This document shows, in pieces, positions 15,261-24,051 of a DNA stretch of 64,000 nucleotides. The DNA lies in NCBI RefSeq assembly GCF_916700565.1, contig NZ_CAKAKO010000001.1, positions 992,001 through 1,056,000 of the forward strand. Direction: 5' to 3'. A program made the position numbers and the translations under genes. Position 1 is the first letter of the stretch, and every line of letters starts with the position of its first letter. The notes under the pieces were generated by a model that saw only the letters and a program-made list of their open reading frames with translations, had not been told where the DNA came from and did no database searches. Source of the stretch: Xenophilus sp. Marseille-Q4582. Its GTDB lineage: Bacteria > Pseudomonadota > Gammaproteobacteria > Burkholderiales > Burkholderiaceae_C.

Positions 15261-15985
15261 CGCGCGGCCCCCGCCGAAGCTGCCTGCGCCTGCGCACTGC
15301 AAGGCTGCGGCAAGGGGTGCGCTGCCGCGGGCGCCGCCTGCGTCGTGCTGGGCATGGGCTGGGCCGACAGCCAGCCGGCCACGGCCTGGATGTCGGCCGG
15401 CTGCAGCTTGCGGCCCACCTCGGCCATGCAGTCGGGCGGCAGTGCGCGGCGCTCCCCGGTCAGCCAGGCGCCCAGCTGCGACGCGATGTACAGGCGCGGC
15501 AGCCCCAGCAGGCCAGGAATGCCGGGCTCCGTGCCCGTCAGCGCCGCGCCGTGGCAGCTCGCGCAGGCCGGCAGGCCGCGCGCCGGGTCGCCCTCGAACA
15601 CCAGCGTGCGCCCGCGGGCCAGCACCCCGGGGGCCAGGTCCGGCGCGGCGGGCGGTGGGTAGGGGTAGCGCAGCCCGGCGAAGTACGCGGCCATCTCGCG
15701 CAGGTAGGCGTCGCTCAGGTTGGTCAGCAGGTGGTTCATGGCCGGCTGCAGCCGGCGGCCGTCGCGGAAGTTGCGCAGCTGCTCGTACAGGTAGCCGGCC
15801 GGCTTGCCCGCGATGCGCGGGAAATAGCCCGAGTTGGTGGCTTGGCCGTCGCGGCCGTGGCAGGTCACGCAGGCCGCCACGCGCGGCGCCATGTCGGACG
15901 CGGCCGGCTGGGCCAGGGCGGTGGCGCCCGGCGCCGCCAGCAGCAGGGCGAGCCAGCAAGTGGTGAGGATGTTGCGGATCGGCAT
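15257..15985 (-). CDS. Diheme cytochrome c4-like protein
   Basis: A 242-residue periplasmic protein with signal MPIRNILTTCWLALLLAAPG. Haem sites are CVTCH (about 37) and CASCH (about 143). The c4 pattern GYFPRIAGKPAGYLYEQLRN and FRDGRRLQPAMNHLLTNLSD is clear in the first domain. The C-terminal about 30 residues are an Ala/Pro/Gln-rich tail not usual for c4. It forms a two-gene unit with the triheme cytochrome; together they carry five haems and could be an electron relay to a terminal oxidase. Confidence 0.88.
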   Translation of the reverse strand: MPIRNILTTCWLALLLAAPGATALAQPAASDMAPRVAACVTCHGRDGQATNSGYFPRIAGKPAGYLYEQLRNFRDGRRLQPAMNHLLTNLSDAYLREMAAYFAGLRYPYPPPAAPDLAPGVLARGRTLVFEGDPARGLPACASCHGAALTGTEPGIPGLLGLPRLYIASQLGAWLTGERRALPPDCMAEVGRKLQPADIQAVAGWLSAQPMPSTTQAAPAAAHPLPQPCSAQAQAASAGAAR

Positions 15986-16179
15986 CGGTGGAACTGTTCT
16001 GGGGCGCGCGCGCAGGAACCGACCGTAGCAGATTCGCGCCGGGCTCCTGGCCCCGCGTGCCCCGCCCGGTTGTCAGTGCGCGTGCAGCGGGCCGCGGGTT
16101 TCCGCAGGCCCGCACGCCATCCTGCCCGCGGTCGATCTGCACCGGTAGACTCAGTTCTGTGGATATACGACCGGATCAG

Positions 16180-17619
16180 ATGGCGCGCAGCGCCGGCCCG
16201 CTGCGCTACCAGCAGCTGGCCGACGACCTGGCCGAGGCCATCGCGGCCGGCCTGCTGCGCGCGGGCGAGCGGCTGCCTTCGGTGCGCGCCATCTGCCGGG
16301 AGCGCGGCCTGAGCCCCTCGACCGTGTTCCAGGCCTACGCGCGGCTGGAAGCGCAGGGCCTGGTCGAAGCACGCCCGCGCTCGGGCCATTACGTGCGCGC
16401 GCGGCGGCCCGCGCCCCGCGCACCGCAGGCGGCCCGGCCGCAGGCGCAGGCGCGGCCGGTGGCGCTGAGCGACCTCGCCTTCGAGCTGGTCGCCGGCGCG
16501 CAGAACGCGGCGCTGGTGCCGCTGGGCTCGGCCTTTCCGGCCTCGCACCTGTTTCCCTTCGACGCACTGGCCCGCTGCGGGGCGCGCGCCCTGCGGCAGG
16601 TGCCGCCGGCGCAGATCACCAGCGCGCGCACGGCCGGCGACCCGCGCCTGCGCCACCTGCTGCGCCGCCGCTACGCGCTGCACGGCGTGGCGCTGGAGGA
16701 GGACGAGCTCATCGTCACCAACGGCGCGCTGGAGGCGTTGAACCTCTGCCTGCAGGCCGTGACGCGCCCGGGCGACGTGGTGGCGGTGGAGTCGCCCACC
16801 TTCTATGCCGCGCTGCAGGTGCTGGAGCGCCTGGGCCTGCAGGCCGTGGAAGTGCGCACCGACCCGGCCACCGGCGTGGACCTGGACGCGCTGCAGGCCC
16901 AGCTGCGCCAGCGCCGCGTGGCCGCGCTGTGGTGCATGCCCAACTTCCAGAATCCGCTGGGCGCGCTGATGCCCACGGCGCACAAGCAGGCGCTGGCCGG
17001 GCTGCTGGCGCAGCATCGCCTGCCCATGATCGAGGACGACGTGTATGGCGAGCTGCATGCGGGCGCGCGCCGGCCGCCGCCGGTCAAGGCCTTCGATGCC
17101 GAGGGCTGGGTGCTGCACTGCGCCTCGTTCTCCAAATGCCTGGCGCCGGGCTACCGCGTGGGCTGGGCCGCGGCCGGGCGCTTCGGCGCGCAGGTGCAGC
17201 GGCTCAAGACCATGGGTTCGCTGGCCACTTCGCTGCCGCCGCAGATCGCGGTGGCGGAATACCTGGCGCAGGGCCACCTGGAGCGCCACCTGCGCCGCCT
17301 TCGCGGCGCCCTGGCCGCGCAGCAGGCGCAGGCCCAGGCGGGGGTGGCGCGCCACTTTCCTGCCGGCACGCGCATGACGCGGCCGGCGGGCGGCTACTTC
17401 CTCTGGGTGGAACTGCCCGCGCAGGTGGATGCGCAGGCGCTGCACCGGCGCGCGATGGCCGAATCCATCAGCACCGCCCCCGGCGTGCTGTTCTCGGCCG
17501 ACGGGCGCTTCACGCACCACCTGCGGCTCAATGTGGGCCACCCGGGCGATGCGCGCTTCGCGCCGGCCCTGCAGCGCGTGGGCGAACTGGCGCAGGCGCT
17601 GGCGGCCGCCCGGGCCTGA
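16180..17619 (+). CDS. MocR-type regulator (GntR HTH fused to aminotransferase domain)
   Basis: A 479-residue protein. Residues 10-75 are a GntR winged helix (RYQQLADDLAEAIAAGLLRA, GERLPSVRAICRERGLSPST). A fold-type I aminotransferase domain follows from about 115, with VTNGALEALNLCLQ, PNFQNPLGALMP, EDDVYGEL and the PLP lysine in CASFSKCLAPGYRVGW. MocR proteins sense PLP or amino compounds and usually control a divergent or neighbouring gene. Here the convergent EamA exporter or the divergent cytochrome pair are candidates. ATG at 16180 is chosen; GTG at 16159 would add seven residues. Confidence 0.92.
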   Translation: MARSAGPLRYQQLADDLAEAIAAGLLRAGERLPSVRAICRERGLSPSTVFQAYARLEAQGLVEARPRSGHYVRARRPAPRAPQAARPQAQARPVALSDLAFELVAGAQNAALVPLGSAFPASHLFPFDALARCGARALRQVPPAQITSARTAGDPRLRHLLRRRYALHGVALEEDELIVTNGALEALNLCLQAVTRPGDVVAVESPTFYAALQVLERLGLQAVEVRTDPATGVDLDALQAQLRQRRVAALWCMPNFQNPLGALMPTAHKQALAGLLAQHRLPMIEDDVYGELHAGARRPPPVKAFDAEGWVLHCASFSKCLAPGYRVGWAAAGRFGAQVQRLKTMGSLATSLPPQIAVAEYLAQGHLERHLRRLRGALAAQQAQAQAGVARHFPAGTRMTRPAGGYFLWVELPAQVDAQALHRRAMAESISTAPGVLFSADGRFTHHLRLNVGHPGDARFAPALQRVGELAQALAAARA

Positions 17620-17637
17620 GCCCTCGGCCCAGGCCTG

Positions 17638-18606
17638 TCAGCGGGCGGCCGTCCGCCGGCCCAGGCGCACCAGCCCGGTCGACAGCGCGACCCCCACCAC
17701 GATGATGGCCGCGCACATCAGCATCCAGCCCGTCACCCCCTCGCCCAGGAACAGGGCGCCGTAGGCAACGGCGAAAACCGGCACCAGGAAGGTCACGGTG
17801 AGCGCGCGCTGCGGCCCGGCGTTGGCGATCAGGCGGAAGAACAGGATGTAGGCGAAGCCGGTGCAGGCCACGCCCAGCGCGATCAGCGCCAGCCAGGCAC
17901 GCAGGCTGGGCGGCTGGGCCGGCCACAGCCACAGGGCGGGCAGCGCCAAGAACAGCGTCGCACCAAGCTGGCTGCCGGTGGCCGTGGCCAGCGCGGGCGC
18001 GCCTTGCAGATGCTTGCGCGTGGCATTGGCGGCAATGCCGTAGCTCACGCAGGCGCCCAGGCAGGCCAGCACGGCCCAGACCGCCTGCGGCGCAGCCGGG
18101 CCGGACCCGCCGGCGCCCTGCAGCCCGGCCGAGCGGCCGGCCAGCAGCGCCACGCCCGCGAAGCCGATCACCAGCCCGGTCAGGCGCGAGCCGTCCGGCC
18201 GGTCGCCGAACCAGGCCCAGGCCACCAGCGCGCCGAACATGGGCACGGTGGCGTTGAGCACGGCGCCCAGCCCGGCGTTGATGGTGATCAGCGCGAAAGC
18301 GAAGAGCGCGAAGGGCAGGCCCGAGTTGAGCACGCCGATGGCCAGGGCCGGCTTCCAGTGTTCGCGCAGCGCAGGCATCTGGCCGCGCAGGGCCAGCAGC
18401 GGCAGCAGCGTGAGCGTGGCCACGGCCACGCGCAGCGCGGCCGTGGGCAGCGCGCCGAACTCGGGCGCGCCGATGCGCATGAACAGGAAGGACGCGCCCC
18501 ACAGCGCGCCCAGCAGCACCAGGTCCAGCAGCCAGGGCTTGGGCGCTGCGGCGGCCGGCGCCGCAGCGCCGGCAGGGGCGCGCTCGGTCGAAGGTGCGGC
18601 GCTCAT
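17638..18606 (-). CDS. EamA/DMT-family exporter
   Basis: A 322-residue inner-membrane protein with about ten transmembrane helices in two EamA repeats. The first starts LLDLVLLGALWGASFLFMRI, the second around AVWAVLACLGACVSYGIAAN. Typical motifs are ALITINAGLGAVLNATVPMF and PVFAVAYGALFLGEGVTGWM. DMT exporters often move amino acids or small metabolites; the substrate here is unknown. The start overlaps the stop of the upstream methyltransferase gene by ATGA, so it is co-expressed with DNA repair genes. The MocR gene converges on it. Confidence 0.9.
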   Translation of the reverse strand: MSAAPSTERAPAGAAAPAAAAPKPWLLDLVLLGALWGASFLFMRIGAPEFGALPTAALRVAVATLTLLPLLALRGQMPALREHWKPALAIGVLNSGLPFALFAFALITINAGLGAVLNATVPMFGALVAWAWFGDRPDGSRLTGLVIGFAGVALLAGRSAGLQGAGGSGPAAPQAVWAVLACLGACVSYGIAANATRKHLQGAPALATATGSQLGATLFLALPALWLWPAQPPSLRAWLALIALGVACTGFAYILFFRLIANAGPQRALTVTFLVPVFAVAYGALFLGEGVTGWMLMCAAIIVVGVALSTGLVRLGRRTAAR

Positions 18607-19202
18607 GCCCGCGCCCCGGCTGCCGTGGCCGCCGGGCGCGCCGGCGCGGCACCGGCGCGCGGGGGGCTCGCCCCTGCGCTGGGCGCTGCCAGGCCTTCGA
18701 TGCCTTCCAGCGTCAGCAGTTGCACCTTGCGCGGCAGTCCGCCCGCATAGCCGGTCAAGCTGCCGTCGGCGCCGATCACGCGGTGGCAGGGCACCACCAC
18801 GCTCAGCGGATTGCGCCCCACGGCCGCACCGACGGCGCGCGCGGCCGCGGGCTGCCCGATCTGCGCCGCCAGCGCGCCGTAGCGCAGGGTCTGGCCGCGC
18901 GGAATGGCGCACAGCGCGCGCCACACCGCTTGCTGGAAGGGCGTGCCATGCGACAGATCCAGCGGCAGGTCGAAGGCCGGCCGCCGGCCGGCGAAGTAGT
19001 CGAGCAGCTGGCGCTCGGCCTCGCGCAGCAGCGCGTCGCCTTCGTCGGGCGCCCAGCGCTGCACGCAGCGGCTGTCCGGGCTGTGGCGCTGGCCGTCGAA
19101 CCACAGGCCGGCCAGGCCGGCGTCGGTGCGCGCCAGCAGCACGGCGCCCAGGGGGGTGGCGATGCGCCGCTGGCGCAAGGGCAGGGAAGGGGGGAATCTC
19201 AT
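18603..19202 (-). CDS. ogt: Methylated-DNA-protein cysteine methyltransferase
   Basis: A 199-residue suicide repair protein that removes alkyl groups from O6-alkylguanine and O4-alkylthymine. The active site is VVVPCHRVIGADGSLTGYAG, preceded by the helix-turn-helix FQQAVWRALCAIPRGQTLRY. The C-terminal about 35 residues are an Ala/Pro-rich tail beyond the usual end of the domain. It forms an alkylation-repair group with the Ada-AlkA protein 94 bp upstream on the same strand. Confidence 0.94.
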   Translation of the reverse strand: MRFPPSLPLRQRRIATPLGAVLLARTDAGLAGLWFDGQRHSPDSRCVQRWAPDEGDALLREAERQLLDYFAGRRPAFDLPLDLSHGTPFQQAVWRALCAIPRGQTLRYGALAAQIGQPAAARAVGAAVGRNPLSVVVPCHRVIGADGSLTGYAGGLPRKVQLLTLEGIEGLAAPSAGASPPRAGAAPARPAATAAGARA

Positions 19203-19296
19203 GGCAACGCTCGGGATGTTGTGTGGATGTAGGAAGCGTGTTTTGACCTCATGCCGGGGCTGCGCCGCGCCGCCGCGGGCGGTGGCAGCGCCGCCC

Positions 19297-20808
19297 TCAG
19301 GCCGCCGCGTGCCAGGCCCGCAGCACCGCGTAGCTGCGCCACGGCCGCCAGGCTTGCGAGGCGTCGGCGGCCGCGCGGGCGCTGGTCACGCCCAGCGCCT
19401 TCTGCAGGGCAATGTCTCCGGAGGGGAAGGCGTCGGGCCAGCGCAGCGCGCGCATGGCAATGTACTGCGCCGTCCAGTCGCCGATGCCGGGCAGGGCCTG
19501 CAGGGCGGCACAGGTGCGCACCGGGTCGGCGCCCGGGTGCAGCGGCAGGCGGCCTGCCAGCGTCTCGCGCGCCAGGGCCTGCATCGCGGCCTGGCGCTGG
19601 CGCACGATGCCCAGGCCGCCCAGCAGGTCCGGGTCGGCGCCGGCCAGCGCGGTGGGCGTGGGAAAGAGCCGGTCCAGCCCCGCGAAGGGCGTGGCGAGGG
19701 GCTCGCCCAGCGCCTGCACCAGCCGCCCGCCCAGCGTGCGCGCGGCCGCGACGGTGATCTGCTGGCCCAGCACGGCGCGCACGGCCAGCTCGAAGCCGTC
19801 CAGCGCGCCCGGCACGCGCAGGCCTTCGCCGGCCGGGAAGTCGGCGCCCAGCACGGCATGGATGGGCTGCGGGTCGGCGTCCAGGTCCAGCCAGCCGCGC
19901 ACGCGCGCGATCAGCACGGGCAGCGCAGGCGCCAGCGATTCGGACAGCTGCAGCCGCACGCGGGCCGCTTCGGCCTCGAAGCGCAGCTGCAGCCAGCCGG
20001 TGTGCGTCTGCCCGGCATGCGTGAGGCGCAGCGTGCGCTGCAGGCCGGGGCCGTCGGCGGCCGGCTGCTCGGCGCCCGGCAGCGCGCGCCGGGCCAGGAA
20101 GCCCTGCATGGCGGCCACGTCATAAGGCGGCCGCCAGGCCAGCCGGACCTCGAGGTGGCCCGCGCCCGGGGACGCGCTGCCTGCCGGCGCGGCGCGCCGC
20201 AGCGCGCCCGGGCTCAGGCCGTAGTGCTGGGCGAAGGCGGCATGGAAGCGCCGGGCGCTGCCGAAGCCGGCGGCGCGCGCCACTTCGGCCATGGGCAGCC
20301 GCGTGTCGGCCAGCAACTGCTTGGCCGCCAGCAGCCGCCGCGTGAGCAGGTACTGCAGCGGCGAGACGCCGAACTGCGCCTCGAAGATGCGGCGCAGGTG
20401 GCGGTCGCTCACGCCCAGGCGCTGCGCCACCGCAGCCGCGCCCGGCGCACGGCCTTCCTCGGCCCAGGCCTCGGGTTCGTCCATCAGCCGGGCGGCCTGC
20501 AGCGCCAGCGTGCGGGAAGCGTCTTCGGTGCTCCAGGCCGCCGCCAGGGCGGCGCTGGCACGCGGGGCCAGCTCGGGCCGGCAGCGCAGGCAGGGGCGAA
20601 AGCCCGCCGCTTCGGCCTGCGCCGCGTGGCGGTAGAAGCGGCAGTTCTCGCGCCGCGGCAGCTTCACGCGGCACACGGGCCGGCAGTAGATGCCGGTCGA
20701 GGTCACGGCGGTGAAGAAGGCGCCGTCGAAACGCGCATCGTGCGTTTTCATCGCAAGGTAACAGGCGTCGCCATCCGTAGCGTCGATGGGAGCGGGAGCA
20801 AGGGCCAT
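19297..20808 (-). CDS. alkA: Ada-like regulator fused to 3-methyladenine DNA glycosylase (AlkA)
   Basis: A 503-residue three-part protein. Residues 1-85 are an Ada zinc domain with Cys in TGIYCRPVCRVKLPRRENC and PCLRCRPEL; the methyl-acceptor Cys is the one in YCRPVC. About 100-195 is an AraC HTH (VAQRLGVSDRHLRRIFEAQF, LSPGALRRAAPAG). About 205-503 is AlkA with the helix-hairpin-helix LPGIGDWTAQYIAMRALRWP and the catalytic Asp in FPSGD. It excises alkylated bases and probably autoregulates. It lacks the Ogt domain of E. coli Ada, which is encoded separately next door. Confidence 0.93.
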   Translation of the reverse strand: MALAPAPIDATDGDACYLAMKTHDARFDGAFFTAVTSTGIYCRPVCRVKLPRRENCRFYRHAAQAEAAGFRPCLRCRPELAPRASAALAAAWSTEDASRTLALQAARLMDEPEAWAEEGRAPGAAAVAQRLGVSDRHLRRIFEAQFGVSPLQYLLTRRLLAAKQLLADTRLPMAEVARAAGFGSARRFHAAFAQHYGLSPGALRRAAPAGSASPGAGHLEVRLAWRPPYDVAAMQGFLARRALPGAEQPAADGPGLQRTLRLTHAGQTHTGWLQLRFEAEAARVRLQLSESLAPALPVLIARVRGWLDLDADPQPIHAVLGADFPAGEGLRVPGALDGFELAVRAVLGQQITVAAARTLGGRLVQALGEPLATPFAGLDRLFPTPTALAGADPDLLGGLGIVRQRQAAMQALARETLAGRLPLHPGADPVRTCAALQALPGIGDWTAQYIAMRALRWPDAFPSGDIALQKALGVTSARAAADASQAWRPWRSYAVLRAWHAAA

Positions 20809-21094
20809 GAGGCATCTTAGGTGCCCGCGAGGCAGTGGCTGTGCCATTTCCGGACATGCGACTGCGCGTGGCCCCACAGAGGGTCCGCCGGCCGCTGCCG
20901 ATCGTCGAAAGGGGCGGTCGTGGCGCTTTCTGCGCCATTTCCCGCCCCGCCCTCGCGCGGATTTAGGCCCCCTGTCCGACGCGGCCCGCCCAGGGGCCGG
21001 TGCCTACAATGCCGCGCAGTTCCTGCCGCGAGCGCCGGCGCCCGTCGCCCCGCGCGCCGCCCGGCGCTTCGGCCATCCCACCCCGAGAAAATTC
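20809..21094. other. Divergent spacer between alkA and the hexose-phosphate mutase
   Basis: 286 bp without a convincing gene. A TACAAT (-10-like) at 21006-21011 precedes the mutase gene, but no good -35 is visible in the GC-rich sequence before it. No clear operator palindrome was found on the alkA side. Confidence 0.4.
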
Positions 21095-22477
21095 ATGCAA
21101 CTGAGTCCCAGCATCTTCAAGGCCTACGACATCCGGGGCGTGGTGCCCGCCACGCTCGACACCGAAGTGGCCGAGGCGCTGGGCCGGGCCTTCGGCAGCG
21201 CCGCGCGCGCGGCCGGCGAGCGGGCCGTGGCCGTGGGCCGCGACGGCCGTCTGTCGGGGCCGGCGCTGGCCGAGGCGCTGATGCGCGGGCTGGTGGCCAC
21301 GGGCATCGAAGTGATCGACATCGGTGCCGTGACCACGCCCATGCTGTACTTCGCGGCCAGCACCCTGGCCACCAGCGGCATCCAGGTCACGGGCAGCCAC
21401 AACCCGAAGGACTACAACGGCTTCAAGATGGTGATGGCCGGCCGCGCGATCTACGGCGACGAGATCCAGGCCCTGCGCCGCGTCATGGAGGACGGCAGCG
21501 CCGTGCTGGCCGAAGGCGGCAGCGTGCGCCAGGTCGACGTGATGCCCGCGTACGTGGAGCGCATCGTGGGCGACATCAAGCTGCAGCGCCCGCTCAAGAT
21601 CGTGGTCGATTCGGGCAACGGCATCGCCGGTGCGTCTGCGCCGGCGATCTTCCGCGCCATCGGCTGCGAAGTGACGGAGCTGTTCAGCGAGGTGGACGGC
21701 AACTTTCCCAACCATCACCCCGACCCGAGCAAGCCCGACAACCTCAAGGACCTGATCGCGGCCCTGCAAAGCGGGGATGCCGAACTGGGCCTGGCCTTCG
21801 ACGGCGACGGCGACCGCCTGGGCATCGTGACCAAGGACGGGCAGAACATCTTCCCTGACCGCCAGATGATGCTGTTCGCGCAAGACGTGCTCAAGCGCGT
21901 GCCGGGCGGCACCATCGTCTACGACGTGAAATGCTCGCAGCGTCTGGCGCCCGCCATCGAGGCCGCGGGCGGCGTGCCCATGATCTACAAGACCGGCCAC
22001 TCGCTGATCAAGGCGAAGATGAAGGAAGTCGATTCGCCGCTGGGCGGCGAGATGAGCGGCCACATCTTCTTCAAGGAGCGCTGGTTCGGCTTCGACGACG
22101 GCACCTACGCCGGCTGCCGCCTGCTGGAGATCCTCTCGGGCAGCGCCAATGCGAGCGCCGTGCTGAACGCGCTGCCCACCAGCTTTTCCACGCCCGAGAT
22201 CAACGTCAAGTGCGCCGAGGGCGAGCCGCATGCGCTGGTCGAACAGCTGCAGAAGACGGCGAAGTTCGACGCGCCGGCGCAGGTCTCGACCATCGACGGC
22301 ATCCGCGTGGACTGGCCGGACGGCTTCGGCCTGATCCGCGCGTCCAACACCACGCCGGTGCTGGTGCTGCGCTTCGAAGGCCATTCGCAGGCCGCGCTGG
22401 CGCGCATCGAGGCCACCATGACCGCCCTGCTGAAGTCGGTCAAGCCCGACGCCGTGCTGGGCGAGGCCGCGCATTGA
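21095..22477 (+). CDS. Phosphomannomutase/phosphoglucomutase
   Basis: A 460-residue alpha-D-phosphohexomutase that interconverts hexose 1- and 6-phosphates for LPS and exopolysaccharide precursors. Active-site phosphoserine loop: QVTGSHNPKDYNGFKM. Metal loop: GLAFDGDGDRLGIVT. Sugar-binding loop: GGEMSGHIFFKERWFG. Phosphate-binding loop: RASNTTPVLVLRFEG. All four domains are present at normal length, and the start MQLSPSIFKAYDIRG matches AlgC-type enzymes. waaA follows 79 bp downstream, consistent with envelope polysaccharide synthesis. Confidence 0.95.
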   Translation: MQLSPSIFKAYDIRGVVPATLDTEVAEALGRAFGSAARAAGERAVAVGRDGRLSGPALAEALMRGLVATGIEVIDIGAVTTPMLYFAASTLATSGIQVTGSHNPKDYNGFKMVMAGRAIYGDEIQALRRVMEDGSAVLAEGGSVRQVDVMPAYVERIVGDIKLQRPLKIVVDSGNGIAGASAPAIFRAIGCEVTELFSEVDGNFPNHHPDPSKPDNLKDLIAALQSGDAELGLAFDGDGDRLGIVTKDGQNIFPDRQMMLFAQDVLKRVPGGTIVYDVKCSQRLAPAIEAAGGVPMIYKTGHSLIKAKMKEVDSPLGGEMSGHIFFKERWFGFDDGTYAGCRLLEILSGSANASAVLNALPTSFSTPEINVKCAEGEPHALVEQLQKTAKFDAPAQVSTIDGIRVDWPDGFGLIRASNTTPVLVLRFEGHSQAALARIEATMTALLKSVKPDAVLGEAAH

Positions 22478-22556
22478 GGGAAACGGCACGGGCCGGTGCG
22501 TGGAGTGTCACAGTGAAGCGGTGCGGCGGTCCGGCCGCGCCAGGGATCGTTGAAGC

Positions 22557-24002
22557 GTGAGTGGTCGTTCGATTTCGCTGCGCCTGTATGGCCTGTTCAT
22601 GCGCATGGCGCAGCCGCTGTTGCGGCGCAAGCTGCGCCGCCGCGCCAAGGCCGAGCCCGGCTATGCCGTGGCCGTGGAAGAGCGCTTCGGCCTCTATGAC
22701 CCGGCGCTGTCGGGCACCGACTGGTGCTGGATCCACGCCGTGTCGCTGGGCGAGACGCGCGCCGCCGGCGTCCTGATCGCCGAGCTGCGCCGCCAGCTGC
22801 CGGGCGTGCCCATCCTGCTGACCCATGGCACGGCCACGGGACGGGAAGAGGGCGCCAAGCTGCTCCAGGCAGGCGACCTGCAGGTCTGGCAGCCCTGGGA
22901 CACGCCGCAGGCCGTGGGCCGCTTCCTGGACCGCTTCCGCCCGCGCGTGGGCGTGCTGATGGAAACCGAGGTCTGGCCCGAGCTGACGGCCGCCTGCGCC
23001 GAGCGCGGCATCCCGCTCACGCTGGCCAACGCGCGGCTCAACGCGCGCTCGCTGGCCCGGGCCGAGCGCATGGCCTGGCTGGCGCGGCCGGCCTATGCCG
23101 CGCTGGCGGCCGTGTGGGCGCAGAGCGAGGCCGACGCGCACCGGCTGGTGTCGCTGGGCGCCAAGCTGGGCGGCGTGTTCGGCAACCTCAAGTTCGACGC
23201 GGCGCCCGACGCGCGCCAGCTGGCCCATGCCGAGGCGCTGCGCGCGCGCATCGACCGGCCCGTGATCGTGTTCGCCAGCTCGCGCGAGGGCGAGGAGCGC
23301 CAGCTGCTGGAAGCGATCAAGCATTACTGGGTGGTGGCGCCCAGCGAGACCTTGCGCGGGGCCACGCGCGGCGCCCCGCGCCTGCGCGCCTGCGACGTGC
23401 AGTGGATGATCGTGCCGCGCCATCCGCAGCGCTTCGACGAAGTGGCGGCGCTGATCGAATCCATGGGCTTTGCCTGCGCGCGCCGCAGCACGGCCGACGG
23501 CACGCCGCGCGAGAACGAGGTCTGGCTCGGCGACTCGCTGGGCGAGATGGCGCTGTACTACGGCATGGCGCAGGTGGCGCTGCTGGGCGGCAGCTTCGCG
23601 CCGCTGGGGGGCCAGAACCTGATCGAGGCGGCGGCCTGCGGCTGCCCGCTGATCCTGGGGCCCTCGACCTTCAATTTCGCCGAGGCGGCCGAACTGGCCC
23701 TGCAGGGCGGCGCCGCGATGCGCGTGGACGACCTGCAGCAGGCCGTGGCCCATGCGCTGGCGCTGGTGGCCGACAAGTCGCGCCATGGCGGCATGGTGCA
23801 GGCCGCGCAGCTCTTCGCGGGCAGCCACCGCGGCGCGGCCGAACGCACGGTGCATGCCTTGCTGACGCTGGTGCAGCAGCGGCCGGAGCCGGTGATCCCC
23901 GACGTGCCGCACGAGACCGTGCCGGCGCCCTTGCCCGCGGAGCCCGGCGCGCCAATGCCGAATGGCGGGGCCGCTTCGCGCGTCGAGCCGCGGCTGGATT
24001 GA
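22557..24002 (+). CDS. waaA: 3-deoxy-D-manno-octulosonic acid (Kdo) transferase
   Basis: A 481-residue inner-membrane-associated glycosyltransferase adding Kdo to lipid A precursor. It begins at GTG (MSGRSISLRLYGLFM). The signal-anchor region lies at about 5-20. Key motifs are WIHAVSLGETRAAGVLIAEL with the catalytic Glu, ILLTHGTATGREEGAK, METEVWPEL, ANARLNARSL, and the donor-binding part VALLGGSFAPLGGQNLIEAA. The C-terminal about 40 residues are Pro/Glu-rich and extend past the usual family length of about 425. An insertion near RGATRGAPRLRACDVQW is also longer than in E. coli. Confidence 0.94.
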   Translation: MSGRSISLRLYGLFMRMAQPLLRRKLRRRAKAEPGYAVAVEERFGLYDPALSGTDWCWIHAVSLGETRAAGVLIAELRRQLPGVPILLTHGTATGREEGAKLLQAGDLQVWQPWDTPQAVGRFLDRFRPRVGVLMETEVWPELTAACAERGIPLTLANARLNARSLARAERMAWLARPAYAALAAVWAQSEADAHRLVSLGAKLGGVFGNLKFDAAPDARQLAHAEALRARIDRPVIVFASSREGEERQLLEAIKHYWVVAPSETLRGATRGAPRLRACDVQWMIVPRHPQRFDEVAALIESMGFACARRSTADGTPRENEVWLGDSLGEMALYYGMAQVALLGGSFAPLGGQNLIEAAACGCPLILGPSTFNFAEAAELALQGGAAMRVDDLQQAVAHALALVADKSRHGGMVQAAQLFAGSHRGAAERTVHALLTLVQQRPEPVIPDVPHETVPAPLPAEPGAPMPNGGAASRVEPRLD

Positions 24003-24008
24003 GCGCAT

Positions 24009-24025
24009 GCCGCCATCATGGCGGC
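24009..24025. terminator. Perfect palindrome between convergent waaA and tolC
   Basis: GCCGCCATCATGGCGGC, an 8-bp inverted repeat with a single central base, lies in the 49-bp space between two convergent stops. It could form a cruciform or hairpin that insulates the two genes. No T-run is present. Confidence 0.45.
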
Positions 24026-24051
24026 GGTGCCTCCTGCGAACACCGCCGCTC

